From the NCBI RefSeq assembly GCF_000759025.1, contig NZ_JPOS01000084.1, positions 186,001 to 250,000 of the forward strand: a DNA stretch of 64,000 nt, given 5' to 3'. The notes beneath the pieces were generated by a model. The model was given only the letters and a program-made list of their open reading frames with translations, searched no databases and had not been told where the DNA came from. Shown here one piece after another: positions 44,678 through 54,665 of this stretch. This DNA comes from Phaeodactylibacter xiamenensis. Lineage in GTDB: Bacteria; Bacteroidota; Bacteroidia; Chitinophagales; Saprospiraceae. Within the stretch, counting starts at the first letter, position 1. Each line of letters starts with the position of its first letter. The position numbers and the translations under genes are program-made.

Positions 44678-47191
44678 TTACAATACCACTATCCGCTGTA
44701 CGCCGCGGTGCCCACCGGGAGCCTGCGCGACCAGGTAAAACACCCCGGTTTGCTGAAGCAGTCCGGTCACCATGGCCCTGTTCGATTGAATCGTCAACGT
44801 CTTGATCAGCCGCCCCTGACTGTCGAATACCTGAATGCTGCCGCCAAGGAACGGATCGCCAACCTCATATTCAAACCGGCCAGATGTCGGGTTGGGGAAA
44901 ACGCTGAAAGCTGGCAAAGCCTGTTGTACTTCCGTATCCACCACCAAATCCGGGCTAATGACTGTATGTATGGCATCATCGCTGAGGTTTTGATCGCCGG
45001 AAGCGGTCAGCGTAGCGACAACGGTGTTAAACGCACCGGGGGTAAAACCAGACACTTCCGTAAAGGTGTGCAGGTAAGTTTCTCCGGGTGCAATAGTTGC
45101 GGCGATAGTCTCCTCAAAAACGAAATCGCCATTAATAAAATAGGCCAGCGTGGGGTTCTGCATATCCTGCGAGCCTGTATTTTCAACCGTAAAGGTAATG
45201 CCCTCGAAAACCGGGTTGGCGGGGTTACCATTGGTCGCTATTTGCAGGCCCGTTGCGCGCAGGTTATTAAAGGCACTGAGGCGCACATCGCTTTGCTCCA
45301 CGAGATAGGCGTAAATCCGGTAGTGGGGCTCGGTATGAGAACTGCCGTTGTAGCCGGTATTCAGAAAGTTGGTGTAATCCTCCAGTACATAATCAAGGGA
45401 AAGCGGCGCTCCCGGCGTAGCCAGGTCCGTAAGATTGACCGTAAAAGGTATGACCTCCTGCCCGGGGCACCACCCGGCACGGGAGAACAGCCAGGTCCCC
45501 AGCTGATTGGCGCAGGTATTCTGGGCACAATCGGTCTTCCAGAGATGGTGAGGCGCCACTAACGCTCCATCTGCCCAGAGAGAGTGAGTCCGGTTGGAAA
45601 ACTCGGCTGCATTATCGGTATTGCCCTGACCGTGCCCGGAGATGGTCATACGGAGGTGTGTGGATTGTGCCATCGGGGATACTTCCACCTCCTGCTCAGG
45701 CAAGTCATAACTGATCGCAGGGTCTCCGTACACGAGGTTGGAGGTTTCCCACAGGCGGTTGATGCGCTGGTACGAAGGGGTTTCCGCTTTTACGAATTCT
45801 AAGTCTGCATTCAGCAGCCACCCGGAAGCCCCCCAAACCTGTATAAAAGACCGGAATGTAATCGGGCCGCCCATGACCGATTTAAAATCCGTCACATCAA
45901 TCGTCCAGGGGCCACAGGCGATGCCAAATGGGGTAATATATCTTGCAATCTCGAAGGAGCCCTGAGGCGTATCGATGAAAATACTGGCAGGCTGATCCCA
46001 GGGGTCACAGCCGGTACCCGGGCAATCCACGGAGAAGTGCAGCAACAACTGCTCGTAGTCTTCCATATTGGCCGGCAGGATAATTTCACGGGACTGCGTC
46101 TGCCCTGCTGCACCAAAATTGTGCTGCCGGGCATCAAAAACCGTCACGACCGTTCCTCCATCCGGCCGCTCGTAATTAATCGTAGCAGCATCATTCGTTG
46201 CATTGTCATCCTCGGCGTAGCTGATCTGAACAGTAACTTCGTTGTTGTCATTATCGGTAAAATCGTAGGGGGCATCAAAAACGAAGGGCTCAGTTTCGCC
46301 CGCTGCGAGGCTACCTTCATACGTTTGCTCCAACGCTATCTCCCCATTAACCAATAGCTGCACGGCGAATCCGGAAACGGGGTCCACGCCAAAGTTCCGG
46401 ATCGTACCGCCTACCTTTACCGGCCGCTCATAGATACTGAGGACATCAGGATTGGTAATGGCCGTTACGCCTACGTCTGTAGCTGCCAGTACGAAACCCT
46501 CCACCCAGGCGTCATCGCCCAGGCCGCCTGCAAAGCTTGCATCACAACCCAAAAGGTTGGCCGTGGTGGTGCCAGCCCCTTCGTTCATAGGCAGGTAAGC
46601 CGTGAGCCCGGGCTCATTGCCGGTGAGTGGTGTTGCCATCATTTGATTAAGCTCCTGACTGTTCCGGGCCAGGTTCCAAATCCGGACTTCATCAATAATC
46701 CCGGGCCAGCCTCTGCCCGGAAACCCGGAAGATTCACCGATGGTCACAGGCGAAGTACCCACAACGGGCGTCCCGGCATAGGTTTGGCTGCCTTCCGGCA
46801 CCCCATTAATGTACACTGTAATAGTCCCGTCCGCAACCACCGCCGCCACGTGGTACCACTGATTGGTATTCATAATGGTCGTGGTTTGTGCGGACTGCCA
46901 CCCGGCGGTGGTCCCCATCACAAAATCCAGGGTGCCGTTATTGCCCGCCCGGAGTGCGAAGCCTGTGCCGGCAGCTCCATCTTTAGTGACAATAGAGCCC
47001 TGCCAGGCTGCAGGTTTCCATTCTGCCGCGTTGACCCAGGCTTCCACGGTGAAGGCTTCTGCAATTTGGAGTTCCGGGGCATCGCAAAGAACGAGGTGAT
47101 TGCTTAGGCCATCGAACTGTAGCCCATAGTTTTGGCTCCATGCCCGTGCAGACGAAAGTAGGAGCAGAAAAAAAAGAAATAGATGCTTCAT
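44678..47191 (-). CDS. Secreted PNGase F-like N-glycanase with LamG and type A T9SS domain
   Basis: 837 residues. Signal peptide MKHLFLFFLLLLSSARAWSQ. LamG/concanavalin-like lectin domain at about 22-220 (FTVEAWVNAAEW, IIDEVRIWNLARN). CARDB-like module at about 235-340. The PNGase F core spans about 350-640: first half with FGAAGQTQSREIILP and CPGTGCDPWDQPASIFI (the CDxWD block carrying the catalytic Asp), second half with ISGHGQGNTDNAAEFSNRTH (Glu block), HHLWKTDCAQN and LGTWLFSRAGWCPG. Another CARDB-like module follows, and a type A T9SS sorting domain ends the protein (FSVFPNPTSGRFEYEV). It would release N-glycans from glycoproteins at the cell surface. Lies beside two mannosidases and a fucosidase that could trim the released glycan. 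Confidence 0.85.
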   Translation of the reverse strand: MKHLFLFFLLLLSSARAWSQNYGLQFDGLSNHLVLCDAPELQIAEAFTVEAWVNAAEWKPAAWQGSIVTKDGAAGTGFALRAGNNGTLDFVMGTTAGWQSAQTTTIMNTNQWYHVAAVVADGTITVYINGVPEGSQTYAGTPVVGTSPVTIGESSGFPGRGWPGIIDEVRIWNLARNSQELNQMMATPLTGNEPGLTAYLPMNEGAGTTTANLLGCDASFAGGLGDDAWVEGFVLAATDVGVTAITNPDVLSIYERPVKVGGTIRNFGVDPVSGFAVQLLVNGEIALEQTYEGSLAAGETEPFVFDAPYDFTDNDNNEVTVQISYAEDDNATNDAATINYERPDGGTVVTVFDARQHNFGAAGQTQSREIILPANMEDYEQLLLHFSVDCPGTGCDPWDQPASIFIDTPQGSFEIARYITPFGIACGPWTIDVTDFKSVMGGPITFRSFIQVWGASGWLLNADLEFVKAETPSYQRINRLWETSNLVYGDPAISYDLPEQEVEVSPMAQSTHLRMTISGHGQGNTDNAAEFSNRTHSLWADGALVAPHHLWKTDCAQNTCANQLGTWLFSRAGWCPGQEVIPFTVNLTDLATPGAPLSLDYVLEDYTNFLNTGYNGSSHTEPHYRIYAYLVEQSDVRLSAFNNLRATGLQIATNGNPANPVFEGITFTVENTGSQDMQNPTLAYFINGDFVFEETIAATIAPGETYLHTFTEVSGFTPGAFNTVVATLTASGDQNLSDDAIHTVISPDLVVDTEVQQALPAFSVFPNPTSGRFEYEVGDPFLGGSIQVFDSQGRLIKTLTIQSNRAMVTGLLQQTGVFYLVAQAPGGHRGVQRIVVL

Positions 47192-47213
47192 TGTTAAATT
47201 AGCTTTAAGACTA

Positions 47214-47410
47214 AGACTATGTTTGGAGCTTACTCCTATTGCAAACCAAGGACTTATGAATCCCGGTCAAACCGGGACGTCATCTTTTTTAGCTTATTTG
47301 ACCCTGACGATAAATGTCTGGATGCAAACACCCGCCAAACGCGCTAAAAAAGATTTAGCCAGAACCACAATTCCTTGATCTTCATGACGAACCCGCTCCA
47401 AACATAGTCT
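47214..47410. mobile_element. MITE-like element, 197 bp
   Basis: Bounded by a perfect 16-base inverted repeat: AGACTATGTTTGGAGC (47214-47229) and its complement (47395-47410). TAA flanks both GACTATG ends, which would be a target duplication if the repeat starts at G. Inside are a TCCCGGT-CAA-ACCGGGA hairpin (47261-47277) and a second inverted pair ATCTTTTTTAGC (47282-47293) / GCTAAAAAAGAT (47343-47354). No open reading frame. Sits between the first mannosidase stop and the PNGase F-like gene start, so it probably carries or disturbs that promoter. Confidence 0.65.
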
Positions 47411-47434
47411 AAAGAATGTAGTTGTCGGCTTGGC

Positions 47435-50400
47435 TTAAGGTACCAATAAGATAAACTGCGTTTCGTAAGGTGCCATACGGCAGGTGCTGATTGCTTCTTT
47501 TGTTGTTTCGCCCAGCACATTGGCCTCAAAGGCACCCCCCATGCCCGTTTGGGACAGGATACGTGTCAGGTCCAGGACTGCCGGAAGCCCGTCCGTTTCT
47601 CTAAGATGCAGCAACACAGCATTACGATCAGGCAGGGGGCGGGCACTCACAAGCAGCAGATTGGGAAGTTCGAGATCCAGCAGGGATTGCATCACAGGAG
47701 GACTGCCCGTTTTGTTAAATGCTGGTGGAACGACCCGCCCAAGCATAGGCACTTTATTGCCCCAACCAAAGCGGGTAGCAGCTGCTTTCGAGGTGTCCGG
47801 TACCGAAGTGAGGCAATATTGCCATTTCATTTCCCCTTCCTGGCTTGCCCGGAAATTGGTCGTCCAGTAGTTGTTCAGTACCCAGGAGTAAAGGTGGGGC
47901 AGCTCTGGCTCATGCTTGTAGTAAAACCGGCCGGTATTGATAGCGCCCACCTGTACCAGGGGAGCATCCACTGAGCTCCATAAAACCTGTGCCTCTTTGT
48001 TCTGTACTGCTGCGAAGGTTTGTACGGTGTTCCAATCCGAGGCCGTTCCCTCCAGCTGATTAATACCAGGATAAACGATGCCGCCCTGAACATCAAAGGC
48101 CAGCTGATCCGCTTCGCTCATGCCAAATGGGAAAGCGACGTAAACCGCTTCCGGCTCCGTTACCGGCAATTTGACCATACTGTAAGCCAGTTCTATTTTT
48201 TTAGCGCTATGATAAAGCCTGATTTCCAGGGTTACGCCCCGGGCATCTGCACACTCCGGGATTTCCCCGTGAATGACCATGCGCTTCCAGAGTGGTGTTG
48301 TTTCCACTTTAGCGATTTCGACCTCAGACAAGCGGCTGATTTCCTTTTTTAGCGGGACGTAAACGGTATCCCGGTTGTTATTGGTCAGGCGTTCCATGTC
48401 GGCACGGTTGGCGAGGCGTTCGTAGAGGAATGCCCCGAGTGGCACATCAGCAGTCTGATCGATTAACTCCTTGCCCAACTGTTTGTCAAAAAGGCTAACG
48501 ATGCCTCCTTGTCCTGCATCTACGGTCAGCCGGTAGTAGTCGTTTTCAAGGGTATTGCCAGAAGCGGCTTCCGGTCTGCCGACAGGCACGACCCCTTGCT
48601 CCTGCACAATAATACGCAGGGTCGTGTACCCCAAAGGAGGCACCTTCTGAACCCAAAGATTCCAGGTACTGCCGTCTGCTCTGCTTGATACAAGCCCCGC
48701 AGGCACCACCCTGCCCTCAGGGTCAAGAATGGTAAATGCCCGGTTGGGCGGCAGCAATTCATGATCGATGTAGACTTCCACCAGCCCGGCACGCGCCCAG
48801 TTGAGGGTATTGAATACCGCAATCGTCGGCACACCAGCCTTGGGGATATGCTGCTGCATCAGCCCGAGCGCCTTTTCCTGAATCAGTCTGGCTTCCTTGA
48901 AAGCGGTCCAGGCATAGGCGGACTTTTGCCCCCACTGCACAATTGAGTTTTCGCTCAGAGGGTCGGTGATACTTTCAGCAGCCCCGAAGGTATGCTCGTC
49001 GTAGAAAAATAACTCATCAAAAGCACGCAGCATATCGCGGTCCATATCCTTGGGCATAGGCGTCCCCATGAGGCGGGCCATGGACAACAAACCGGTATTG
49101 GCTATCATATCTGCATGAGCACGGCGCGCCGCTTTGGTCTCATTGAAAGCGGAGCCAAAGCCATCCGTCCACCAATCAGGCCAGGCGGTTTTTTTAACAG
49201 GCAGGGTACCGCTTTCGTTTTCTTCCAGATAGACCATAAACGCACTCGCCAGGGAAAGCCGGAGTTTTGGCCACTCGTATTTATCATTCCATTCCTTCAC
49301 GATGTCGCAAGCCATGGTAGAGGGAGGGGAATTATCTGTCAAATAGCCCGAAAACTGAAAAGCTGTACGGTCATAGGGATAGCCTTTTTCCTCCAGCTTC
49401 TTCAGGTAGCCGGATAGGTTCGCCCGGAACTGATCGATTGCTCCGGAGGTCAGGCTCAGGGCATTGCCGTGCATATAGTGCTCACTACGGTAAGCCAGCA
49501 GGCGGTTGCCGGCCTCTGATTCCCACCAAAAGGACGTAGGTTTATCGAAGGGGATCCTGGCGCGGTGCCCGTGCTGCCCCATCGTAAGGTATTTCACACC
49601 GGTGCCTTCAAAAAGATCAATCATGGCCCATCCAATGCCATTGACGTCATTCTGCATGGCAGCTGTCACATCAATGCCTTTGGCCTTAAATGCCTTCAGG
49701 GTTTGCAACTGAATGGCGAGGGCCGTTTCGTCGATGATTTCGGAAAAGTTAAAAAACATGCCCGTTACTTCAATCCGGCCTTCCTTTATACGCGCAAGGA
49801 GGCGGTCGATTTGTTCCTGCGGCCGGCTTTTAAGGTATTCCCGAACCGTCCATGCGGCTTCACAGGTCCAACGGAACTTTGCATCGTCCGGATAATCATC
49901 CGTCTGATCGCAGTAGTCGAGTGCATAGTCAATGAACCGCAGGTGCTCGGCCAGAATCTCCGTCTGAGAGCGGGTGTAGCCGATATCGGTATGGCTGTGC
50001 TGTACCAGGTCGACAACCCATTTTTTGACCGGCCCGACTTCAACTTTTAACGGGCTCTGTGTTTCCCCGATGGTGATATCCATTGCTAACTCCCCCGCCT
50101 TTTCAGCTACTGGAACCAGGAAGTCGACCTCATTGAACCCGGTATTCACCGCAAAATGTTGCGCTTTCACCCCTTTTGCGGCAACACGTACTTCGGAAGG
50201 CCCTCCCAGGTGGATGAACTCCAGCCGGACGGTATGGAAATGCAGCCCGTCCTGTTTGGTAACGGTATTGAGCTGAAAGGCTTTAACCTCTTCCTGAAGC
50301 GCCCGCTGAAAAACCATAAACCACTCGTAGCTCTCATTATCCACCCCATCCACCTTCAGCCGGACAGCCTTGCCCGGGGTAAAATAAGATGCTGGGAGAA

Positions 50401-50839
50401 GCAGGGTTGCTGTCCCCATTTCGTCCTTGTTGAGGTCTATCATAGACCGGTTGAAGGTCAGTGCCACCCCGTTTTCACCGGTAAAGGCCCGCGTCACTTC
50501 CTTCCCATCCGGTGTGGTAAAGGTAAGCACCTTTTGGCCCTCCACGTAAAGGTCAAAAGACTGGGAAGGCTGCTTTGCGCCTATGCCGTACGCCCAAATG
50601 AAGGTGGCTGATTTTTCGGCATAAGAGGCAGGCACCACTTCAGTAACCCAGGAAATAGGCTCTGAATCGGCACGAGCGCGGACCAGCAGGCTCTTTTCAT
50701 TGTAGGAAAATGGCGAATGGTAAGCAAAAGCCTGCCCCCCAAGGGCTTTGCCAAAACCCGCGAAGTGGGAGCGTTGAGCTGCCAGCCCTTGCCAGAGCGC
50801 CACACAAAAAAGAACGGAAAAGAAGACTTTCCATTTCAT
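47435..50839 (-). CDS. Secreted GH38 alpha-mannosidase-like protein (1)
   Basis: 1134 residues from the ATG at 50839, which begins a good signal peptide (MKWKVFFSVLFCVALWQGLAAQ); the ATG at 50902 would add 21 polar residues. A beta-rich N-terminal part of about 270 residues precedes the GH38 catalytic domain. Zinc motif HSHTDIGY near 281, nucleophile Asp in AAMQNDVNGIGWAM near 397 and AFDELFFYDEHTFGA near 615 mark the catalytic half. C-terminal beta domains follow (TIAVFNTLNWARAGLVEV). Retaining alpha-mannosidases of this family trim high-mannose or complex N-glycans. An operator matching the LacI site lies 81 bases upstream. The order fits N-glycan use with the adjacent PNGase F-like enzyme. 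Confidence 0.85.
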   Translation of the reverse strand: MKWKVFFSVLFCVALWQGLAAQRSHFAGFGKALGGQAFAYHSPFSYNEKSLLVRARADSEPISWVTEVVPASYAEKSATFIWAYGIGAKQPSQSFDLYVEGQKVLTFTTPDGKEVTRAFTGENGVALTFNRSMIDLNKDEMGTATLLLPASYFTPGKAVRLKVDGVDNESYEWFMVFQRALQEEVKAFQLNTVTKQDGLHFHTVRLEFIHLGGPSEVRVAAKGVKAQHFAVNTGFNEVDFLVPVAEKAGELAMDITIGETQSPLKVEVGPVKKWVVDLVQHSHTDIGYTRSQTEILAEHLRFIDYALDYCDQTDDYPDDAKFRWTCEAAWTVREYLKSRPQEQIDRLLARIKEGRIEVTGMFFNFSEIIDETALAIQLQTLKAFKAKGIDVTAAMQNDVNGIGWAMIDLFEGTGVKYLTMGQHGHRARIPFDKPTSFWWESEAGNRLLAYRSEHYMHGNALSLTSGAIDQFRANLSGYLKKLEEKGYPYDRTAFQFSGYLTDNSPPSTMACDIVKEWNDKYEWPKLRLSLASAFMVYLEENESGTLPVKKTAWPDWWTDGFGSAFNETKAARRAHADMIANTGLLSMARLMGTPMPKDMDRDMLRAFDELFFYDEHTFGAAESITDPLSENSIVQWGQKSAYAWTAFKEARLIQEKALGLMQQHIPKAGVPTIAVFNTLNWARAGLVEVYIDHELLPPNRAFTILDPEGRVVPAGLVSSRADGSTWNLWVQKVPPLGYTTLRIIVQEQGVVPVGRPEAASGNTLENDYYRLTVDAGQGGIVSLFDKQLGKELIDQTADVPLGAFLYERLANRADMERLTNNNRDTVYVPLKKEISRLSEVEIAKVETTPLWKRMVIHGEIPECADARGVTLEIRLYHSAKKIELAYSMVKLPVTEPEAVYVAFPFGMSEADQLAFDVQGGIVYPGINQLEGTASDWNTVQTFAAVQNKEAQVLWSSVDAPLVQVGAINTGRFYYKHEPELPHLYSWVLNNYWTTNFRASQEGEMKWQYCLTSVPDTSKAAATRFGWGNKVPMLGRVVPPAFNKTGSPPVMQSLLDLELPNLLLVSARPLPDRNAVLLHLRETDGLPAVLDLTRILSQTGMGGAFEANVLGETTKEAISTCRMAPYETQFILLVP

Positions 50840-50919
50840 GCCGATTCGCTTTGCAGTGCGCTCATCAAGATGCAGAATATTGGATCTCTGATGCTTTTCC
50901 ATAAGGGTATAATGATTTA

Positions 50920-50935
50920 CTAAATCGGTTTAGTT
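50920..50935. promoter_or_regulatory. LacI-type operator, mannosidase 1 promoter
   Basis: ACTAAATCGGTTTAGT differs from the perfect palindrome at 55690-55705 by one base. On the minus strand a TAACTTTA box (50939-50946), close to TAnnTTTG, lies three bases upstream of it, so the operator would cover the transcription start of the mannosidase gene. Confidence 0.7.
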
Positions 50936-51036
50936 AATAAAGTTAAAATATCGCTACAGCAGATCGCATTTCTTACAGGCCCCTCATTGTCCGTGAAATT
51001 GCAAACCCGGCTTTGTTGCCGGTTTCCCTCAATAGC

Positions 51037-54000
51037 CTAATCCTCCAAACTCAGCCGGAAGGTCTCGATGGCATATTTTCCCAGTTTCAACCCGGGCCCG
51101 GTGGGTTGTGGATACTCTTCAATTATATTCGTGCGCTCAAACGCCCCAATTTTAAAAAAGGAGCCGACACGGGTGTCTGTAGCAGTGCCTTCCAACTCAT
51201 ACATCCGTAAAATGACGTGATCAGAGTCTTCTGCCCTTTTAATGGCCGAGACCATGACATTTTCCGCATCAACGGAAAAGAAGCTCAGCTTTTCAGGCAG
51301 GCTTGCGCGGACTGACCGGTCAGGGTAAATGATGGGTTGCAACGGTTCGTTCTTTTGCTTGGCAACCCGTTGGCCCTCAAGGCTGCCCGCCGGGCTGGAA
51401 GTCAGGACATGCTGGAAATCGTGGTGCCCGGCCTGGGAATACTCATTGCCTTCTCCGTGGCAGGAGACCCGGCTGGCCAAAAGCAGGTGCTGCAGCAGCG
51501 GCCGCCCTTTGTTTTGACCGGTAGGATCTATCCAGTCAGCTGCCGCCACGGAGGAGCTCAGCGTGACCGACACTTCTGCATCTGTTGCTGCTATCCAGTC
51601 GATAATAGCGCGTGGGTGTACGTCCTTGCAGAGTGGCGTGTAGCGCTCCCCGGCTGTTTTGATCTCATCTTTGCCTACCCGTACCCGGCCAAAGGGCACT
51701 TCATGGGACACCTCTGCACTATCCATTTTGAGCGGGAAGGCCGTTCTAAACTCACGAAATAACTCCCCGGACCAATTGCGGAGGGCGGTATCAAAGTACA
51801 GGCGTTTCAATTTGTGGTAGAGCGTTACTTCCTGCCGGACAACAGCGTGCCGGATTTGCTGCTCCAGCCGATACCGGGTATAGACCGGCCCGTTTTCTAT
51901 CATTACCCAATCCGCCCTGTGCGTACTGACCTGATCGAAACCGGTCAGATCCGGCTGCTGAATGTCTCCAAATTCACCGGCTCCGTTGCCTACCGATTGC
52001 AGGGTAAAAACCTCTCCAGGCTTAAATTGGGCACTATCGAACAGATCGCGGCCCAGCGCTTTGTCCTGCACCTGCTGAATGCCGCCCGGCCCAAAATCCA
52101 CCCGGTAAAAGGCATTTTCGTAGACGGATGTGGAGGCAGATTGGGGCATATCGCCCACCGCAGGCTTTTTATCGCGGAGGTAATACGTGGCGTAGCCTAC
52201 TGCCGGGACTGCTTCGGCAATAAAAGTAAGATCAGCGCTTTTGAGGCTGCCATCTTCGTGATAGGCCTCATTGCAGGTTTGAACGGCCACCTCCTGCCCA
52301 TCAGCGGAGAAGACCGCGACTTGCCTGAACTGCCCTTTTACAAATTGGATGTTAACCGTGACCGGATCGGTGCGGGACCAGGAAAGGCTGTTGAACAGAA
52401 CGAGCGGCATGTCCTGTCTCTGCCGGGTTTGGATGTGGCGGGCGATAAATGCCGTGCTCTCCCGGAGCAGCCCCTCCCCCATCACTCTGGATTTCACCAG
52501 GTTCTCCTTAAAAAGGTTATCGGTAATATCGCCATCGTGGCCGCCCCAGCCATGATCGGGGTAAATTTTGGCCTGCCAGGCTTCGTCAAACGGACCATAG
52601 GGGTACGGCATCTGCTCCGGGCTTAACAGGTTGGCGATGGTGTAGAATTTTTCCGCTGCCGGAAGTAACTTCGAAGCTTCCCGGCTGGCTGTAAGCGCCT
52701 CCCGGTGGCCCGGGCCATGAATGTAAACCCATACGTTGGGGCGCTCGCCCATAATGGTATCCACCTTAGTGGCCATCTGCGCCGCCCGGGGCATAAATTC
52801 ATCCATTGTCATCAGCTCCATCTCGGGCAGGTACACCGGCTGGGCCAGGCCGTCCGCCCGCTTCAGGGAATCGAAGCCATTCCAGGTGTTAATCAGGTCG
52901 GTATAATCGATGGCCGGCAGCATGTCCTGGCTGGACAGCAGGGGCGCTTGCACCGCACTGCCTACGAACCGGTCTGCCCAATACCGGATCTGCGATGCCC
53001 CGTACTTCAGTTGCTGGTCCATGCTTTTGGACAGGTAGAGCAGGTCATTGCCGTAGTGCCCGGGAGAGTAGGTAAAAACCGAGCTGCCATCCGGGCTCGC
53101 CCAATGAAACATTCCTTTCGCATGACGGCTGATGACCATGTAGTCTACTCCCGCCTTTTTGAGAATCTGCGGTGTTTGCAGGGACTTGCCTGGCACATCC
53201 ACATTCCAATAGACTTTGGAGTCATACCCCCCAAAGGTCTTTTTCACCCATTTTTTGCCGAGGTAGAGCTGCCGGACCTGGTCTTCGGCATCGTACATGT
53301 CTTCGTAGGGGCAATTGTAAGTGGCGCCAACGGAAATCAGCTTCCGGTTCAGGAGGGTAGCCAGTTTTTCTTTGGATTCCGGGTGGCGCTCCAGGTACTC
53401 GCGCAACATCAGCCCGTCTTCGATATCAAAACCATAGTCTTCCCGGACGAAGGCATCCCGGAGGACCGGCGTCAGCAAGAGCGTGTCCCGCAGGATGATG
53501 CACACTTCCGGGCGATCTACCCAGGCGATGTCCTGATGGCTGGAATTCATCAGGGACACCTGCCCTTTTTCGTACTTACGGTCAAAAAAGTCGCTGTAGA
53601 CTTCAAAGAACTCCGGACGGTAGAGTTTGGCCAGAGTTACCCTCCACCCCTGCTGATAGTAGGCCTTGTGGTGATGAACGAAATTGCCCTTTAGGTCGGT
53701 AGCGGTCATCGTTCCGTCCTGATGCTCAAACCGAAGCGCCATTTCTATATCTCCGCAAGTGACAGAGAAGCTGTGCTTTGGCGGCTTTATAGCAAACGCA
53801 GCGCTTGAGAAATTACCTATAGGCTTCAAAACGTTGGTAGCACTCCGTTTTCCATCGCTGACCAGGTAAACAGGCTTACCGGCAAAGTGGGCAGGAGCAT
53901 CCACGAAAAGCTGGCCGTCCCGTTCTCTGATATCGAAGGCCGCCTCGCTTTCAACAGACCGGCGCAGGCGTTCCACCACATCATCCGCTTTAAAAATCAT

Positions 54001-54627
54001 GAACCAGGCATTGGCATACTTGCAGTGCCCGACAAAACGAAGGCGGGCTTTTTCCCCTTTAGCCAATAAGCCGGCCGGGACCGTTAGCCGGAACAGGCCG
54101 AGCCCATCGCCATTAGCATCCCGGCGGATCAGGAGGAATTCAGCCTGAGCCTGATCGGGGTTTTCAGAAACCCTCAGCGTACCCTCCTCATTGGCCTGAA
54201 AGGTCAGCAGCCGGGTTCCATTGAGGTAGACATCGAATGGATGCCGCTGATTGAGGTCGATATCGCTCAAAAAGGCAAAAGTGGCTGTTTCCGGCTTGAA
54301 ATCTGCCGGGACCGTGCCGGTCAGGAGTTCAAACCCCATTTCACCTGTAGTAGCCCGGGCAATCATGGAAACGGTAACGTCCTCCCGTAGCGAAGGATAA
54401 GTGAAGAACTCAGCGCCGGAGAGCATTTCGCTATAGCCTTCCAGGTCGTGCCGACAGCGCTGATACAACTGATAGTTGACATTCAATTCCTGAAGGTGCC
54501 CCTGCCCATTGCCCCCGTGGTAGAAGGCTGATGCCGGAGCGTGCCCATCACTTGCCCAGGCTGTGGCCAGCCCACACAGGAAAAAGCAGATATTGTAAAA
54601 GGTATGAAATGAGTTGTACTTGATCAT
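51037..54627 (-). CDS. Secreted GH38 alpha-mannosidase-like protein (2)
   Basis: 1196 residues. Signal sequence MIKYNSFHTFYNICFFLCGLATAWA. Zinc motif NSSHQDIAWVD near 364, nucleophile Asp in YWNVDVPGKS near 477, and DHGWGGHDGDITDN near 690 (zinc His and Asp). The C-terminal half carries the usual GH38 beta domains. Only distantly similar to mannosidase 1 by eye and with an H-Q-D zinc motif instead of H-T-D, so a different linkage preference is likely but not shown. It begins 38 bases after the LacI-type gene on the same strand, so both should share the repressed promoter at 55690-55720. Confidence 0.8.
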   Translation of the reverse strand: MIKYNSFHTFYNICFFLCGLATAWASDGHAPASAFYHGGNGQGHLQELNVNYQLYQRCRHDLEGYSEMLSGAEFFTYPSLREDVTVSMIARATTGEMGFELLTGTVPADFKPETATFAFLSDIDLNQRHPFDVYLNGTRLLTFQANEEGTLRVSENPDQAQAEFLLIRRDANGDGLGLFRLTVPAGLLAKGEKARLRFVGHCKYANAWFMIFKADDVVERLRRSVESEAAFDIRERDGQLFVDAPAHFAGKPVYLVSDGKRSATNVLKPIGNFSSAAFAIKPPKHSFSVTCGDIEMALRFEHQDGTMTATDLKGNFVHHHKAYYQQGWRVTLAKLYRPEFFEVYSDFFDRKYEKGQVSLMNSSHQDIAWVDRPEVCIILRDTLLLTPVLRDAFVREDYGFDIEDGLMLREYLERHPESKEKLATLLNRKLISVGATYNCPYEDMYDAEDQVRQLYLGKKWVKKTFGGYDSKVYWNVDVPGKSLQTPQILKKAGVDYMVISRHAKGMFHWASPDGSSVFTYSPGHYGNDLLYLSKSMDQQLKYGASQIRYWADRFVGSAVQAPLLSSQDMLPAIDYTDLINTWNGFDSLKRADGLAQPVYLPEMELMTMDEFMPRAAQMATKVDTIMGERPNVWVYIHGPGHREALTASREASKLLPAAEKFYTIANLLSPEQMPYPYGPFDEAWQAKIYPDHGWGGHDGDITDNLFKENLVKSRVMGEGLLRESTAFIARHIQTRQRQDMPLVLFNSLSWSRTDPVTVNIQFVKGQFRQVAVFSADGQEVAVQTCNEAYHEDGSLKSADLTFIAEAVPAVGYATYYLRDKKPAVGDMPQSASTSVYENAFYRVDFGPGGIQQVQDKALGRDLFDSAQFKPGEVFTLQSVGNGAGEFGDIQQPDLTGFDQVSTHRADWVMIENGPVYTRYRLEQQIRHAVVRQEVTLYHKLKRLYFDTALRNWSGELFREFRTAFPLKMDSAEVSHEVPFGRVRVGKDEIKTAGERYTPLCKDVHPRAIIDWIAATDAEVSVTLSSSVAAADWIDPTGQNKGRPLLQHLLLASRVSCHGEGNEYSQAGHHDFQHVLTSSPAGSLEGQRVAKQKNEPLQPIIYPDRSVRASLPEKLSFFSVDAENVMVSAIKRAEDSDHVILRMYELEGTATDTRVGSFFKIGAFERTNIIEEYPQPTGPGLKLGKYAIETFRLSLED

Positions 54628-54665
54628 ACGAATACTAATTTGAGCAGCCCCACTGAATCCAGCGC

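Noticed and set aside
52705-53694. 329-codon plus-strand frame opposite mannosidase 2
   Set aside because: Antisense shadow of a gene with intact GH38 zinc and nucleophile motifs.
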